Positions 11,278 through 20,541 of a DNA stretch of 64,000 bases are shown in pieces (positions within the stretch are counted from its first letter, which is position 1; each line of letters begins with the position of its first letter). The notes under the pieces were generated by a model. The model saw only the letters and a program-made list of their open reading frames with translations. It was not told where the DNA came from and did not search any database. The DNA comes from Rhodopseudomonas palustris. Its GTDB lineage: Bacteria; Pseudomonadota; Alphaproteobacteria; Rhizobiales; Xanthobacteraceae. Both the position numbers and the translations under genes were made by a program. Where the stretch lies: contig NZ_QYYD01000020.1 in NCBI RefSeq assembly GCF_003591005.1, positions 1 through 64,000 on the forward strand, read 5' to 3'.

Positions 11278-11991
11278 ATGACCGAACCGACATCCGATAA
11301 AACCGCGCTGGTGCTGTTCTCCGGCGGGCAGGACTCCGCGACGTGCCTGGCGTGGGCGCTGGCGCGGTACGCCCGCGTCGAGACCATCGGCTTCGACTAC
11401 GGCCAGCGCCACGCCATCGAGCTCGATTGCCGGGCCAGACTGCTCGACGGTTTTCGCGCCATCGATCCGGCCTGGGCCGCCAGCTTCGGCGACAGCCATA
11501 CGCTGTCGATCCCGACGCTGAGCGCGATCTCCGACACCGCGCTGACGCGCGACGTCGAAATCGCGATGGGGGCGGACGGCCTGCCCAACACCTTCGTGCC
11601 CGGCCGCAACCTGATCTTCCTGACGTTTGCGGCGGCATTGGCCTATCGCCGCGGCATCGCCGACATCGTCGGCGGCATGTGCGAGACCGATTATTCCGGC
11701 TATCCGGATTGCCGCGACGACACCATCAAGGCACTGCAGAGTGCGATCAGCCTCGGCATGGCGCGCGACGTCACGCTGCACACGCCGCTGATGTGGCTGG
11801 ACAAAGCCGCGACCTGGCGACTGGCGCGTGACCTCGGCGGCAATGCGCTGGTCGATCTGATCCGCGAGCATTCGCACACCTGTTATCTCGGCGAGCGCGG
11901 CGCGCGCCACGACTGGGGCTATGGCTGCGGCGAATGCCCGGCCTGTGCGTTGCGGGCCAAGGGCTGGCGCGAGTATCAGGCGAGGGCGTAG
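11278..11991 (+). CDS. queC: 7-cyano-7-deazaguanine synthase QueC
   Basis: QueC converts 7-carboxy-7-deazaguanine to preQ0 with ATP and ammonia, on the route to queuosine in tRNA. The 237-residue product has the PP-loop SGGQDS at residues 15-20 and the zinc-binding C-terminal block [25 protein letters not shown] with four cysteines. The substrate loop [13 protein letters not shown] and [15 protein letters not shown] also match QueC. The start at 11278 ([13 protein letters not shown]) is preferred over an upstream in-frame ATG with an Arg/Ala-rich extension. No other queuosine gene is in the window. Confidence 0.96.
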   Translation: MTEPTSDKTALVLFSGGQDSATCLAWALARYARVETIGFDYGQRHAIELDCRARLLDGFRAIDPAWAASFGDSHTLSIPTLSAISDTALTRDVEIAMGADGLPNTFVPGRNLIFLTFAAALAYRRGIADIVGGMCETDYSGYPDCRDDTIKALQSAISLGMARDVTLHTPLMWLDKAATWRLARDLGGNALVDLIREHSHTCYLGERGARHDWGYGCGECPACALRAKGWREYQARA

Positions 11992-12184
11992 CTCACGCAG
12001 ACGTCATCGAAATCACACTTGGGTATGATGGAATGCGAAGCGCTCGGTCGTAATGATCGGAGCTGTGTCGGCTGCAGTTTCATTCGTTGTTCGAACGGAC
12101 GGTCCTTGCATTGAGCACTGAGTCATTATCCTGAGAGCCTGGCCGGAAATGCCGCCATTAAGTTCGGGCACTTCCCTCTCCCCG

Positions 12185-12313
12185 CGTCATGCCCGGCCTT
12201 GTGCCGGGCATCCACGCCTTGCGGCCGGAAATCCAGAAAAGCCGTGGATGGCCGGGCCTTTGCCGCGCCGAAGCGGCTTCGGCCGCGCAGGCGGGACAAG
12301 CCCGGCCATGACG
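12185..12313. repeat. Palindromic repeat family A, copy 1 (long form)
   Basis: CGTCATGCCCGG..CCGGGCATCCACGCC on the left pairs with GGCGTGGATGGCCGGG..CCCGGCCATGACG on the right. An extra CTTTGCCGCGCCGAAGCGGCTTC insert sits in the right arm, as in the copy at 33.3 kb. The start codon of the following hydrolase lies in its last bases. The preceding part of the gap (11992-12184) shows nothing I can identify. Confidence 0.85.
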
Positions 12314-13597
12314 GAATTGATATCGCGCCCCGCGTCGCGCCTCGTCATCGCGGCGTGCGCACTCCTTTCGTTGGTTGCGCCGGTCGCCGCGGCGGATTGC
12401 GACCCGGGCGCGACGGCGCCGGCGTATGGCCGGTTCAAGGCCGTCACCGCTTACTTCGACAACGAGATCGCCACCGGCAAGCTGCCGGGTGCGGTGGTGC
12501 TGATCGAACAGCGCGGGCATCCGCGCTATCTGCAGTGCTTCGGCTATCGAACGCCGGCGCGCACGCAGCCGATCACGCCGGACACGCTGTTCGCGCTGCA
12601 TTCGATGACCAAGCCGATCACCAGCGTCGCCGCGATGATGCTGATCGACGCCGGGAGGCTGTCGCTGCAGGATCCGGTGTCGAAATACATTCCGGCCTTC
12701 GCCGATGTGCAAGTCGGCGTCGAGAGCAAAACGGAGGACGGCAAGCCTGTGCTGAAGCGCGTGCCGCCGGACCGGCCGGTGACGGTCGAAGACCTGATGC
12801 GGCAGACCTCGGGGATCACGTATAGTTATATCGGCGGCGAGCTGATCCGGCAGGCCTATGCGGATGCGCATATCTTCGACGGCGCGTTCGACAATGCCGC
12901 CTTCGCCGAGCGGATCGCGCGGCTGCCGCTGGCGCGCCAGCCCGGCACGCTGTGGCGCTACGGCCATTCTACCGACGTGCTCGGCCGCATCATCGAGATC
13001 CTCTCGGGGCAGACGCTATACCAGTTCGAGAAGCAGCATTTGTTCGATCCGCTCGGTATGACCAGCACCAAGTACGTGCTGGAAACCGATGACGAGCGGG
13101 CGCGGATGGCCGAGCCGTGGCCCGACGATGTGGTGCTGGGCCGCGCCGAGCGGCTGCGGCGGGCGCATCCGGAGTGGCAATCCGGCGGCGGCGGGCTGGT
13201 CTCGACCATCACCGACTACGCGCGTTTCGCCCGCATGATCCTCAACGGCGGCGAACTGGACGGCCGGCGCTATCTCAGCCCAGCGGCGTTCGCGGCGATG
13301 ACCACCGACCACATCGGCCCGGGCTCGGGCGTCGAGCGCGATTACTTCTACTTTCCGGGCGATGGGTTCGGCTACGGTTACGGTTTCGCGGTCCGCACTG
13401 ATCCGGGCGAGGCCAAGCCGCCGCCGCCGGGCTCACTCGGCGAGCTGAAGTGGGACGGTGGCGCCGGCACCTATTTCGGTGTCGATCGCAAGCTCGGGCT
13501 GATCTACATTTTGATGGAGCAGACCGAAACCGAACGCGGCCGCGTCGGCCCGGCGTTCAAGAAGCTACTGTATGAGGGGCTGACGGGGCGGGACTGA
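12308..13597 (+). CDS. Exported serine hydrolase, class C beta-lactamase/esterase family
   Basis: A 429-residue secreted hydrolase of the penicillin-binding-protein fold. A signal peptide (RLVIAACALLSLVAPVAAA) is followed by the SxxK nucleophile motif in LHSMTKPITS, the second motif as YGHS (usual YxN position, typical of EstB-like esterases) and GGAG in place of KTG near the C-terminus. Length and motifs fit the beta-lactamase-related esterase or D-aminopeptidase group; the substrate is unknown. The ATG at 12308 is the last plausible start before the signal peptide, and it lies inside the right arm of a palindromic repeat (GGCCATGACGG), so the repeat may have supplied the start region. No clear Shine-Dalgarno sequence precedes it. 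Confidence 0.88.
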   Translation: MTELISRPASRLVIAACALLSLVAPVAAADCDPGATAPAYGRFKAVTAYFDNEIATGKLPGAVVLIEQRGHPRYLQCFGYRTPARTQPITPDTLFALHSMTKPITSVAAMMLIDAGRLSLQDPVSKYIPAFADVQVGVESKTEDGKPVLKRVPPDRPVTVEDLMRQTSGITYSYIGGELIRQAYADAHIFDGAFDNAAFAERIARLPLARQPGTLWRYGHSTDVLGRIIEILSGQTLYQFEKQHLFDPLGMTSTKYVLETDDERARMAEPWPDDVVLGRAERLRRAHPEWQSGGGGLVSTITDYARFARMILNGGELDGRRYLSPAAFAAMTTDHIGPGSGVERDYFYFPGDGFGYGYGFAVRTDPGEAKPPPPGSLGELKWDGGAGTYFGVDRKLGLIYILMEQTETERGRVGPAFKKLLYEGLTGRD

Positions 13598-13694
13598 TCG
13601 CAACTCCAACCGCGTCGTACCGGGAGAGATGGTGTGCGACCTCGGAGCCTGACCCAAGCTCAGCCCTGTAAAATTGGGCCTTTTCGTATCCACG

Positions 13695-13785
13695 CGTCAT
13701 GCCCGGCCTTGTGCCGGGCATCCACGCCTTGCGGCCGGAAATGCAGAAAAGGCGTGGATGGCCGGGACAAGCCCGGCCATGACGG
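13695..13785. repeat. Palindromic repeat family A, copy 2
   Basis: CGTCATGCCCGGCCTTGTGC at the left is mirrored by the CGTGGATGGCCGGGACAAGC and GGCCATGACGG segments at the right, around a short A-rich centre. It is the standard length of the family, in the gap after the serine hydrolase. Confidence 0.85.
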
Positions 13786-13842
13786 GCGGAGAGGGCGGTG
13801 TGTTGATGAGAGCTTTTGACTAATCAGAGCCTTTGACTTCTG

Positions 13843-13924
13843 CGTCATTGCGAGCGAAGCGAAGCAATCCAGGGGCCGCAAAGTCGTTCTGGATTGCTTC
13901 GTCGCTTCGCTCCTCGCAATGACG
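13843..13924. repeat. Palindromic repeat family C, copy 1
   Basis: CGTCATTGCGAGCGAAGCGA is mirrored by TTCGCTCCTCGCAATGACG around a GCAATCCAG..CTGGATTGC core. It is a full element. A half copy closes the window at 63,957. A further small hairpin (GAGGCGCGC..GCGCGCCTC, about 13,980-14,012) lies between it and the nitrile hydratase genes. Confidence 0.85.
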
Positions 13925-14064
13925 ACGTTCAAGGCCTGCTTTCACCGTTCGAAGTTCTGGCCAGAGACTGTGGCCGCATCCTTCGAGGCGCGCTGCGTGC
14001 GCGCCTCAGGATGACGGCGCTGTGCTTCTGTCAGGGGCATTGATTCAACCGGGAGCTAAGCTCG

Positions 14065-14457
14065 CTATTGCCGCGGACAAAAATCATCCGGCGTCAGTTC
14101 GATCGGCCTTCCATGCGGCGTGCGGTCGGCGGCGCGGTCCCAGGCGTTGCGGTAGTGGGCCTGGGTGTCGGCGCTGGCGATGCCTTTGGCGGCGAGCATG
14201 TGCTCCAATGTCGCCAGCCAATGCTGGTAGTAAGTCTCGCCGGTGTCCGGATCACCGCCTTGCTGTGCACGGACAATCTGTTCGGCAAGCGCCGCCGCCC
14301 ATTCCGGCCAGGTGAACAGCCCGCGGGCGTGCAGCGTCACCGCCATGGCGAAGGCGTGCGCCTCCCACGGCTCGCGGAACACCGGGCCGTCATGATCGCG
14401 CGGCAGATCCGGCAGCGCGTCGGCGGCGAGCGCGGCGGCGCGGGCATCGGGCGTCAT
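14065..14457 (-). CDS. Nitrile hydratase accessory protein
   Basis: A 130-residue protein that resembles the N-terminal half of the nitrile hydratase beta subunit (VFREPWEAHAFAMAVTLHARGLFTWPEWA, YYQHWLATLEHML). This family is the small activator needed to load metal into the alpha subunit and mature the enzyme. It is the last gene of the alpha-beta-accessory operon, and its ATG overlaps the stop codon of the beta gene as ATGA. That gives translational coupling and a fixed ratio of activator to enzyme. Confidence 0.93.
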   Translation of the reverse strand: MTPDARAAALAADALPDLPRDHDGPVFREPWEAHAFAMAVTLHARGLFTWPEWAAALAEQIVRAQQGGDPDTGETYYQHWLATLEHMLAAKGIASADTQAHYRNAWDRAADRTPHGRPIELTPDDFCPRQ

Positions 14458-15113
14458 CAGGCCGGCTCCAGATAGCTGTCCCAGGCGTCGACCGAGACGC
14501 GTAATCCCGGCTCGGCGTCGTCACCCCAGATGTCCCGGCCGTCGAACGTGACGGTGTACAGCCACTGCGGCTGCTCGCCCTGGCCGAGCGCATTGCTGTC
14601 GGGAAAGACGTGGGCGCCGTGCAGCAGCTCGATCACCCCGACATGGCCGCGGACGTAGCGCGGCAGCCGCGTATGAGTGCGCGGATGCATCGTTTTGGTG
14701 CGAACGCGGTCGCCGACCTTGAACCTAGCAGCGGCCGCGGCCGGCCGGTCGGTCGGGCCGCCGCGCGCCAGCATCGGGCCGACTTCGCTGGCCCCGAGCG
14801 CCGGGATGTCGCGGCGGCGATGCAGCGGCTTTCCGGCTTCGATTTCGTCTGCCGTCACCAGCTCGCGCTCCGCCATCAGCTGTTCGAGCCCGGCGATCCA
14901 GATCTGGTAGTAGCTCTTGCTGAGATAGTCGGCCGGCGAACGGTTTTCGCGGGCGAACCGCGTCATGTCGAGATTCCAGCCGCCGTGCCGGGCCATCGCC
15001 AGCGTGATGGCGAAGGCGCGGCGCTCCCAGGGGGCGTGAAACGCCGGCTCGTCCGGCTCCGGGACCACCGGGCCGAAGCCATCCATCCCGCCCATGTCAT
15101 GCGCGCCATCCAT
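14457..15113 (-). CDS. nthB: Nitrile hydratase beta subunit
   Basis: This 218-residue subunit forms the alpha/beta nitrile hydratase that hydrates nitriles to amides. It begins [16 protein letters not shown], the conserved start of beta subunits. It continues with an HAPWERRAF helix region, SKSYYQIWIAGLEQL, and the C-terminal barrel VGDRVRTKTMHPRTHTRLP..GHVGVIELLHGAHVFPDSN. The ATG at 15113 overlaps the alpha stop codon (ATGA), so expression is coupled to the alpha subunit. The family start motif settles the start choice. Confidence 0.96.
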   Translation of the reverse strand: MDGAHDMGGMDGFGPVVPEPDEPAFHAPWERRAFAITLAMARHGGWNLDMTRFARENRSPADYLSKSYYQIWIAGLEQLMAERELVTADEIEAGKPLHRRRDIPALGASEVGPMLARGGPTDRPAAAAARFKVGDRVRTKTMHPRTHTRLPRYVRGHVGVIELLHGAHVFPDSNALGQGEQPQWLYTVTFDGRDIWGDDAEPGLRVSVDAWDSYLEPA

Positions 15114-15751
15114 CACGCCACCTCGGCAGGCGAGCGGGCGAGGCCGGTGCCGATCATGCTGTCGCGGGTGACGAGATCGGCGAGGCGGTCTTCGCTGAGG
15201 CCTTCGGTGCCTGCCGGGCGCATCGGCACCACCAAGTAGCGGATCTCCGCGGTCGAATCCCAGACGCGGATGGCGGTCTCGTCCGGCAGCGTCACGCCGA
15301 AATCGGCCAGCACCGCGCGCGGCTCCTTGACGGTACGCGAGCGATACGGCGCCGATTTGTACCAGACCGGCGGCAAGCCGAGCACGGACCACGGATAACA
15401 GGAGCACAACGTGCAGACGACCATGTTGTGGGTCGCCGGCGTGTTCTCGACGGCGACGATGTGCTCGCCCTGGCGGCCACTGTAGCCGAGCTCGGCGATC
15501 GCCGCGGTGGCGTCCTTGAGCAGCCTCTCGCGATAGGCCGGATCGTTCCACGCTTTGGCGACCACGCGCGCCCCATTGCGCGGCCCGACCTTGGTCTCGT
15601 AGGTCTCGATCAGCACGTCGAGCGCTGCCGGATCGACATAGCCTTTCTCGGTCAGGATGGTTTCGAGCGCGCGGACGCGCAGCTCGGTGTCCGACAGATC
15701 GGAATGGTCGTGGTCGTGATGATGCGCGTGCACGTCTTGATCATTGCTCAT
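15113..15751 (-). CDS. nthA: Nitrile hydratase alpha subunit, cobalt type
   Basis: The catalytic subunit (212 residues) carries the metal-claw motif [10 protein letters not shown], with Cys113, Cys116, Ser117 and Cys118. Thr at position 114 is the signature of cobalt (non-corrin) enzymes; iron enzymes have Ser. The N-terminus is His/Asp-rich ([15 protein letters not shown]), a feature seen in some rhizobial enzymes that could help metal capture. I chose the ATG at 15751 over one 12 bases upstream because MSNDQD leads directly into the His-rich tail; either is possible. It is the first gene of the operon, divergent from an enoyl-CoA hydratase with about 90 bases between starts. No amidase gene is present in the window to use the amide product. 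Confidence 0.95.
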   Translation of the reverse strand: MSNDQDVHAHHHDHDHSDLSDTELRVRALETILTEKGYVDPAALDVLIETYETKVGPRNGARVVAKAWNDPAYRERLLKDATAAIAELGYSGRQGEHIVAVENTPATHNMVVCTLCSCYPWSVLGLPPVWYKSAPYRSRTVKEPRAVLADFGVTLPDETAIRVWDSTAEIRYLVVPMRPAGTEGLSEDRLADLVTRDSMIGTGLARSPAEVA

Positions 15752-15841
15752 GCGAAGCAACATAGAGTGGAAAAGATTGCGCTGTCGAGCCGGGAAGCTG
15801 GTAGCCTGCGGCCAAATCAAGAACGACCACCGGGAGGCAGC

Positions 15842-16648
15842 GTGACTGTTTTGGTGAGCATTGAACGCGGCCTCGGACCAGAGGGCCGCGTTGCCGTGGT
15901 GCGGTTTGATCGCGGCGATGGGCTCAACGCCTTATCGCCGGAGGCGATGCGGCAATTGACTGACGCGGCGCGTGGCTTCGAGGACGATGCGGAAACCTCC
16001 GTGGTGGTGCTCACCGGCAGCGCCAAGGCGTTCAGTGCCGGCTTCGACCTCAAGGACGCCGAGGGCCGCAGCCGCGCCGAGATGGACCTCGGCACGCTGC
16101 GCCGGCACCTCAAGCTCGGGCCGCGGCTGACGCGAGCCTGGCAGGAGTTGGAGCAGGTCACCATCGGGGCGATCGAGGGCTTTTGCGTCGGTGGCGGCGT
16201 GGCGCTCGCGGTCGCACTGGATTTCCGGGTGATGGCGAGGGACGCGCACATGCGGGTGCCCGAGATCGGGCTCGGCATGAACATGAGCTGGCAGAGCGTA
16301 CCGCGGATGCTGCATCTGATCGGGCCGGCGCGGACCAAGCAGGCGGTGATCCTCGCAGACGATCGGATCGGCGCGCGCGAAGCCTACGAATGGGGACTGG
16401 TCGAGCACCTTGCCAAGCCGGGGCAGGCGTTTGCGGGCGCGATGGCGCTGGCCGAGAAGGTCGCGGCGCAGCCGCCGATCTCGGTGGCGATGACCAAACT
16501 CACCGTCAACCGGCTGGCCCACGCGCTCGACGATCTCGCCAGCCATATGGATCTCGATCAGTTCGCGCTCGCCGGGCTGACCGAAGACCACAAGGAGGGC
16601 GTCGCCGCGTTTCTCGATCGGCGCAAGCCGCGGTTTCGCGGGCGCTAA
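15842..16648 (+). CDS. Enoyl-CoA hydratase/isomerase family protein
   Basis: A 268-residue crotonase-fold protein. The oxyanion-hole segments are visible as [13 protein letters not shown] and [21 protein letters not shown], followed by the active-site region [19 protein letters not shown]. Crotonases act on acyl-CoA esters; the exact reaction (hydratase, isomerase or other) cannot be read here. A GTG start at 15842 is preferred because GGGAGGCAGC precedes it directly and the sequence upstream belongs to the divergent nitrile hydratase leader. A small YdhR/ABM-like gene follows 22 bases downstream and is probably co-transcribed. Confidence 0.9.
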   Translation: MTVLVSIERGLGPEGRVAVVRFDRGDGLNALSPEAMRQLTDAARGFEDDAETSVVVLTGSAKAFSAGFDLKDAEGRSRAEMDLGTLRRHLKLGPRLTRAWQELEQVTIGAIEGFCVGGGVALAVALDFRVMARDAHMRVPEIGLGMNMSWQSVPRMLHLIGPARTKQAVILADDRIGAREAYEWGLVEHLAKPGQAFAGAMALAEKVAAQPPISVAMTKLTVNRLAHALDDLASHMDLDQFALAGLTEDHKEGVAAFLDRRKPRFRGR

Positions 16649-16670
16649 TTTGCACCGTCAAGAGAGAGCC

Positions 16671-17012
16671 ATGATCACCACCATCGTGCAGTTCGCTCTG
16701 GCCGAGCCGATCAGTCTTGAAGCTGCCGCGAAGCTGTTCAAGAGCAGCGCGTCAAAGTATCAGCAGATGCCGGGCCTGATCCGCAAATACTACATCCGCT
16801 CCGAGGATGGCCGCACCGCCGGCGGCGTGTATTTGTGGGAGTCGCGGCAGGCGGCCGAAGCCGTCTATGCCGGCGAATGGCGAGCCCGCGTTGCGCAACT
16901 TTACGGTGCCGAGCCGGTGATCTCGTGGTTCGACAGCCCGGTGATCGTCGACAACGCCGCCGGCGGCGCGATCAAGACGGCGCTCTCGTCGCATGCCGGG
17001 TCGTCATCGTGA
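16671..17012 (+). CDS. Small dimeric alpha/beta-barrel (YdhR-like monooxygenase) protein
   Basis: A 113-residue protein starting MITTIVQFALAEPISLEAAA, preceded by AGAGAGAGCC. The pattern of a short strand, a helix (AAKLFKSSASKYQQM) and PGLIRKYYIRSEDGRTAGGVYLWESRQAAEAVYAG matches the YdhR-like ferredoxin-fold family, grouped with putative monooxygenases and stress-response dimeric barrels. It has no cofactor motif. Co-transcription with the upstream enoyl-CoA hydratase is likely from the 22-base spacing. The substrate is unknown. Confidence 0.82.
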   Translation: MITTIVQFALAEPISLEAAAKLFKSSASKYQQMPGLIRKYYIRSEDGRTAGGVYLWESRQAAEAVYAGEWRARVAQLYGAEPVISWFDSPVIVDNAAGGAIKTALSSHAGSSS

Positions 17013-17080
17013 GTGCGCGCAGCGCCGCGGACAGGGACTTCGAAAGACGCGTTCAGACCTTCGCGAACTCGCCACCACGA

Positions 17081-17164
17081 GTCATGCCCGGTGCCGGGTA
17101 TTCACGCCTTGCTGACGGAAATGCACAAAAGCGTGGATGACCGGGACAAGCCCGGCCATGGCGG
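17081..17164. repeat. Palindromic repeat family A, copy 3
   Basis: GTCATGCCCGGTGCCGGGTATTCACGCC pairs with GCGTGGATGACCGGGACAAG and CCCGGCCATGGCGG. It is slightly diverged (CATGGCGG in place of CATGACGG) and lies between two small genes. Confidence 0.8.
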
Positions 17165-17238
17165 AATTTGTCGCGAGCTTAGCGAGCTTCAACGGTCGCT
17201 TTGCAGACATCGCATCAATTCGATCGATTGAATTTTCC

Positions 17239-17457
17239 TTATCCGCTCAGGGCGCGGCCGAGTGCGAGGCCGAGGCCGACGATCAGGCAGCCGCCCGCAG
17301 CATAAGCGAGGTATTCCGGTTGATTGCAGAACAGCGGCGAGGCGCCGCAGACTTGGCTTGCCCAAGACGCCCCGTAGTAAAGCTGGCCGTGCGCCGTATG
17401 AAACACAGCCGCCGCAGCACCGAGCGCCGCGGCTGCAAAAATGAAGAACGATGCCAT
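17239..17457 (-). CDS. Small two-helix membrane protein of unknown function
   Basis: A 72-residue protein starting MASFFIFAAAALGAAAAVFH. It has two hydrophobic helices (about residues 2-17 and 48-68), with a loop containing YYGASWASQVCGASPLFCNQ and two cysteines that may form a disulphide if the loop is periplasmic. The ATG at 17457 gives a clean first membrane segment, while the upstream extension is Arg-rich and belongs to the helicase shadow. It lies 88 bases after the helicase gene in the same direction and may be in its transcript. I do not recognise the family. Confidence 0.7.
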   Translation of the reverse strand: MASFFIFAAAALGAAAAVFHTAHGQLYYGASWASQVCGASPLFCNQPEYLAYAAGGCLIVGLGLALGRALSG

Positions 17458-17545
17458 CCAGAAATCCCCGAATCGTCTCGGGAGTTTCCGGGGCAGTGCG
17501 CCGCGGGATCTTTGATCCAAATCAATTCGCGCGCGGCGGTTGCGT

Positions 17546-19603
17546 TCAGCGCCACATCCCGCGCATTCGCGCCCCGATGTCGATCGGCGGCGCCTTGCGG
17601 GTCGGGTAGCCGGGCGTCGCACTGGGCTTCGGCCAGCTGACGCGCTCGAACGCGCCGAGCAGGCGATCGGGGATGAAGCGGCTGCGCGAGGCGTAGACGT
17701 GGCGGTCCCCCATCGCGGCCTGGCCGTGGACGAAGAAGCGCTGCGGCACGACGAGGTGCAGATCGTCCTTGGCGCGCGTCATTGCGACATAGAGTAGGCG
17801 GCGCTCTTCCTCGATCTCGGCCGAACTGCCGGTGCCGAGATCGGACGGCATGCAGCCGTCGACGACGTTGAGCACGAATACCGACTTCCACTCCTGGCCC
17901 TTGGCGGAGTGGATGGTCGACAGGATCAGATAGTCCTCGTCCAGCATGGGTACGCCGGCCTGGTCGGAGGTCGCGTCCGGCGGATCGAGCGTCAGTTCGG
18001 TGAGGAAGCGCTCGCGTGACGGATAGCCCGATGCGATCTGCGCCAGTTGCACCAGGTCGGCGCGGCGCGTCTCGGCGTCGTCGTGGATACGGTCGAGATG
18101 CGGCTCGTACCACTGCCGCGCGAATTCGATTTCGGCCGGCCAGCCGGCGCCGCCGCTGCGCAATTCGCCGATCGCCTCGACAAAGCTGCGCCAATCGCCG
18201 GCGCGCGGCGGCGCCGGCAAATCCGCGAGGGCGCCGAGCGGATCGGCGGCGGTGCCGATGGCATCCAGTACTTTCTGCGCGGAGGCCGGGCCGACGCCCT
18301 GCATCAGCAGCAGCACGCGGAAGCCGGCAACGCGATCGCGCGGGTTCTGCACGAAGCGCAGCAGCGCCAGCATGTCCTTGACGTGGGCGGCGTCGAGGAA
18401 TTTCAGGCCGCCGAATTTGACGAACGGGATGTTGCGCCGGGTCAGCTCGAGTTCGAGCGGCGCCGAATGCGACGAGGTGCGGAACAGCACCGCCTGCTGC
18501 TTCAGCGTCGCGCCGCCTTCGCGATTGTCGAGCACGCGCTCGACGATGTAGCGCGCCTGATCGGCCTCGTCGCGAACGCCGACGAGCTGCGGCGGCAAGC
18601 CGGCGGCGCGGTCGGTCCACAGGTTCTTGGTGAAGCGCTCTTTGGCGAGATCGATGACCGCATTGGCGGCGCCGAGGATCGCCTGGGTCGAGCGATAGTT
18701 GCGGTCGAGCGTGATCAGCCGCGCCGGCGGGCTGAAGGCTTTCGGGAAGTCCAAGATGTTGCGCACCGTGGCGGCGCGAAACGAATAGATCGACTGGGCG
18801 TCGTCGCCAACGACGGTGAGGCCGTGGCCGTCGGGTTTGAGGCCGAGCAGCACCTGCGCCTGCAGCGCGTTCGTGTCCTGATACTCGTCGACCAGCACGT
18901 GATCGAAACGGTCGCCGATCTCCTCGGCCAGTCCCGGCTCCGCCATGGTCTGGGCCCAGTACAGCAGCAGGTCGTCATAATCGAGCACGTTGTGGCGCTG
19001 CTTGGCGTCGACGTAGCCGGCAAACAGCTGCTTCAGCTCGTTCGCCCAGCCGGCGCACCACGGATAGTTGGCGCCGAGCACCTGATCGAGGGCCTGGCCG
19101 GCGTTGACGCAGCGCGAGTAGATTGCAAGGCACGTGCCTTTGGTCGGAAACCGGCTCTCGGTCTTCGAGAAGCCGAGATCGTGCCGCACCAGATTCATCA
19201 GGTCGGCGGAATCTTCGCGGTCGTGAATGGTGAAGGCGGGATCGAGCGCGAGCCGCTCGGCATATTCGCGCATCAGCCGGGCGCCGATGCCGTGGAAGGT
19301 GCCGGCCCAGCTCAGTGCGCCGGTGAGGGCGCCGGCGCGGTCGCCCATCACCTTGCGGGCGATGCGCTCGACGCGGCGGGTCATTTCGGCAGCGGCGCGG
19401 CGCGAGAACGTCATCAGCAAAATGCGATGCGGATCGGCGCCGTTCAGCACCAGATGCGCCACACGGTGCGCCAATGTGTTGGTCTTGCCGCTGCCGGCGC
19501 CGGCGATCACCAGCAGCGGCGGACACGCTGCGCCGATGCCGTGCTCGACGGCACAGCGCTGCTCCGGATTGAGGCTCTCAAGATAGGTGGCGGTAGCGGG
19601 CAC
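17546..19603 (-). CDS. UvrD/Rep-family ATP-dependent DNA helicase
   Basis: A 685-residue superfamily 1A helicase, with all canonical motifs in order: [12 protein letters not shown] (about residues 34-44), [60 protein letters not shown] and [21 protein letters not shown]. It is close in size to Rep/UvrD (about 670-720 residues) and probably acts in repair or replication restart. An upstream GTTC-N8-GTTC resembles an SOS box but has the wrong spacing. Which SF1A subfamily it belongs to (UvrD, Rep or PcrA-like paralogue) is not settled by motifs alone. Confidence 0.95.
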   Translation of the reverse strand: MPATATYLESLNPEQRCAVEHGIGAACPPLLVIAGAGSGKTNTLAHRVAHLVLNGADPHRILLMTFSRRAAAEMTRRVERIARKVMGDRAGALTGALSWAGTFHGIGARLMREYAERLALDPAFTIHDREDSADLMNLVRHDLGFSKTESRFPTKGTCLAIYSRCVNAGQALDQVLGANYPWCAGWANELKQLFAGYVDAKQRHNVLDYDDLLLYWAQTMAEPGLAEEIGDRFDHVLVDEYQDTNALQAQVLLGLKPDGHGLTVVGDDAQSIYSFRAATVRNILDFPKAFSPPARLITLDRNYRSTQAILGAANAVIDLAKERFTKNLWTDRAAGLPPQLVGVRDEADQARYIVERVLDNREGGATLKQQAVLFRTSSHSAPLELELTRRNIPFVKFGGLKFLDAAHVKDMLALLRFVQNPRDRVAGFRVLLLMQGVGPASAQKVLDAIGTAADPLGALADLPAPPRAGDWRSFVEAIGELRSGGAGWPAEIEFARQWYEPHLDRIHDDAETRRADLVQLAQIASGYPSRERFLTELTLDPPDATSDQAGVPMLDEDYLILSTIHSAKGQEWKSVFVLNVVDGCMPSDLGTGSSAEIEEERRLLYVAMTRAKDDLHLVVPQRFFVHGQAAMGDRHVYASRSRFIPDRLLGAFERVSWPKPSATPGYPTRKAPPIDIGARMRGMWR

Positions 19604-19843
19604 GAATCAGCGTCTGTCTGGATGAGGACCGACGCTCCCAGATTCCTGCTTTGTTCGCAACGGCGTTCTGCCGCGCGCCGGCAAGGGCCCACCGCCGTCC
19701 TCGGGTGCCGCGACGGCGTGAACAAAATTGTCACGGACTGCCGGCTATGCTGCTGCCGATGTTGGGTTATGCTTCGACAAGGTCGCGGGCGGTCTGCGAT
19801 CGGCGGCAAGGCGGCGGATGCAACGCCGCGAGAGGGGAACTGG

Positions 19844-20395
19844 ATGTTGCGAGGATCGATAGTTGTTGCGGCTGCGATTGCGGTGATGACCTCGGCGAGC
19901 GCGCAGGCGCTCGATCTCGACACGGTTGCGATCCAGAGCGGCAAGCTGGTGATCACCGGCAAGACCACCAAGCCCGGCCAGGAGGTCGAAGTCGTCGGCC
20001 CCGGCGACAAGGTCAAGAGTTCGTCCTCGCGCCGCTTCCGGTTCTCGCTCAGCTATCTGCCCGAAACCTGCAAGATCGACCTGAAGTCCGGCGAGGAAGT
20101 CGCCAAGGACCTGATCGTCGCCAATTGCGGCACGCGCGGCCCGAAGGGTGAGCCCGGCGCTGCAGGCATGGCCGGCCCCGCCGGCTCGCGAGGTCCAGCC
20201 GGCGCTGTCGGTCCGAAGGGTGAGGCGGGTCCCGCTGGTCCGGCAGGCCCAGCCGGTCCCGCAGGCCCGGCGGGCCCGAAGGGCGACACCGGTCCCGCAG
20301 GGCCGAAGGGCGAGGCAGGTCCGGCCGGCCCAAAGGGTGACACCGGCCCCGCCGGCCCGAAGGGCGAGGCCGGCGAAGCCGCGCCAAAGAACTAA
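19844..20395 (+). CDS. Exported collagen-like protein
   Basis: A 183-residue protein in three parts. The signal peptide is residues 1 to about 22 ([17 protein letters not shown]). A compact N-terminal domain (about residues 23-95) contains [22 protein letters not shown] and ends with a cysteine pair, Cys77 and Cys95. The tail is 28 uninterrupted Gly-X-Y triplets (residues 96-179), rich in GPA, GPK, GEA and GDT, before the end APKN. KGE/KGD triplets stabilise collagen triple helices without hydroxyproline in known bacterial collagens, so a trimeric rod outside the cytoplasm is likely. The ATG at 19844 follows GAGAGGGGAACTGG, a good ribosome-binding site. The domain may resemble SH3-like or Ig-like folds; its function is unknown. 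Confidence 0.88.
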   Translation: MLRGSIVVAAAIAVMTSASAQALDLDTVAIQSGKLVITGKTTKPGQEVEVVGPGDKVKSSSSRRFRFSLSYLPETCKIDLKSGEEVAKDLIVANCGTRGPKGEPGAAGMAGPAGSRGPAGAVGPKGEAGPAGPAGPAGPAGPAGPKGDTGPAGPKGEAGPAGPKGDTGPAGPKGEAGEAAPKN

Positions 20396-20541
20396 CGCAC
20401 GGCGATACCTCGGCTGTGGCCCTGAGCGTCGCACGCTGTCGGAGCCGGGCCGGATGAACGAAAGCTGCCGGCGCGGTTTATCCGTGCCGGCAGACGCGTT
20501 TGTGCGGCGACGCGGGCCGCTGCACCAACAAGGATGGTCCA

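Noticed and set aside
19660-19680. GTTC-N8-GTTC upstream of the UvrD-like helicase as an SOS box
   Set aside because: Spacing is 8 bases, not the 7 required for the alphaproteobacterial LexA operator.
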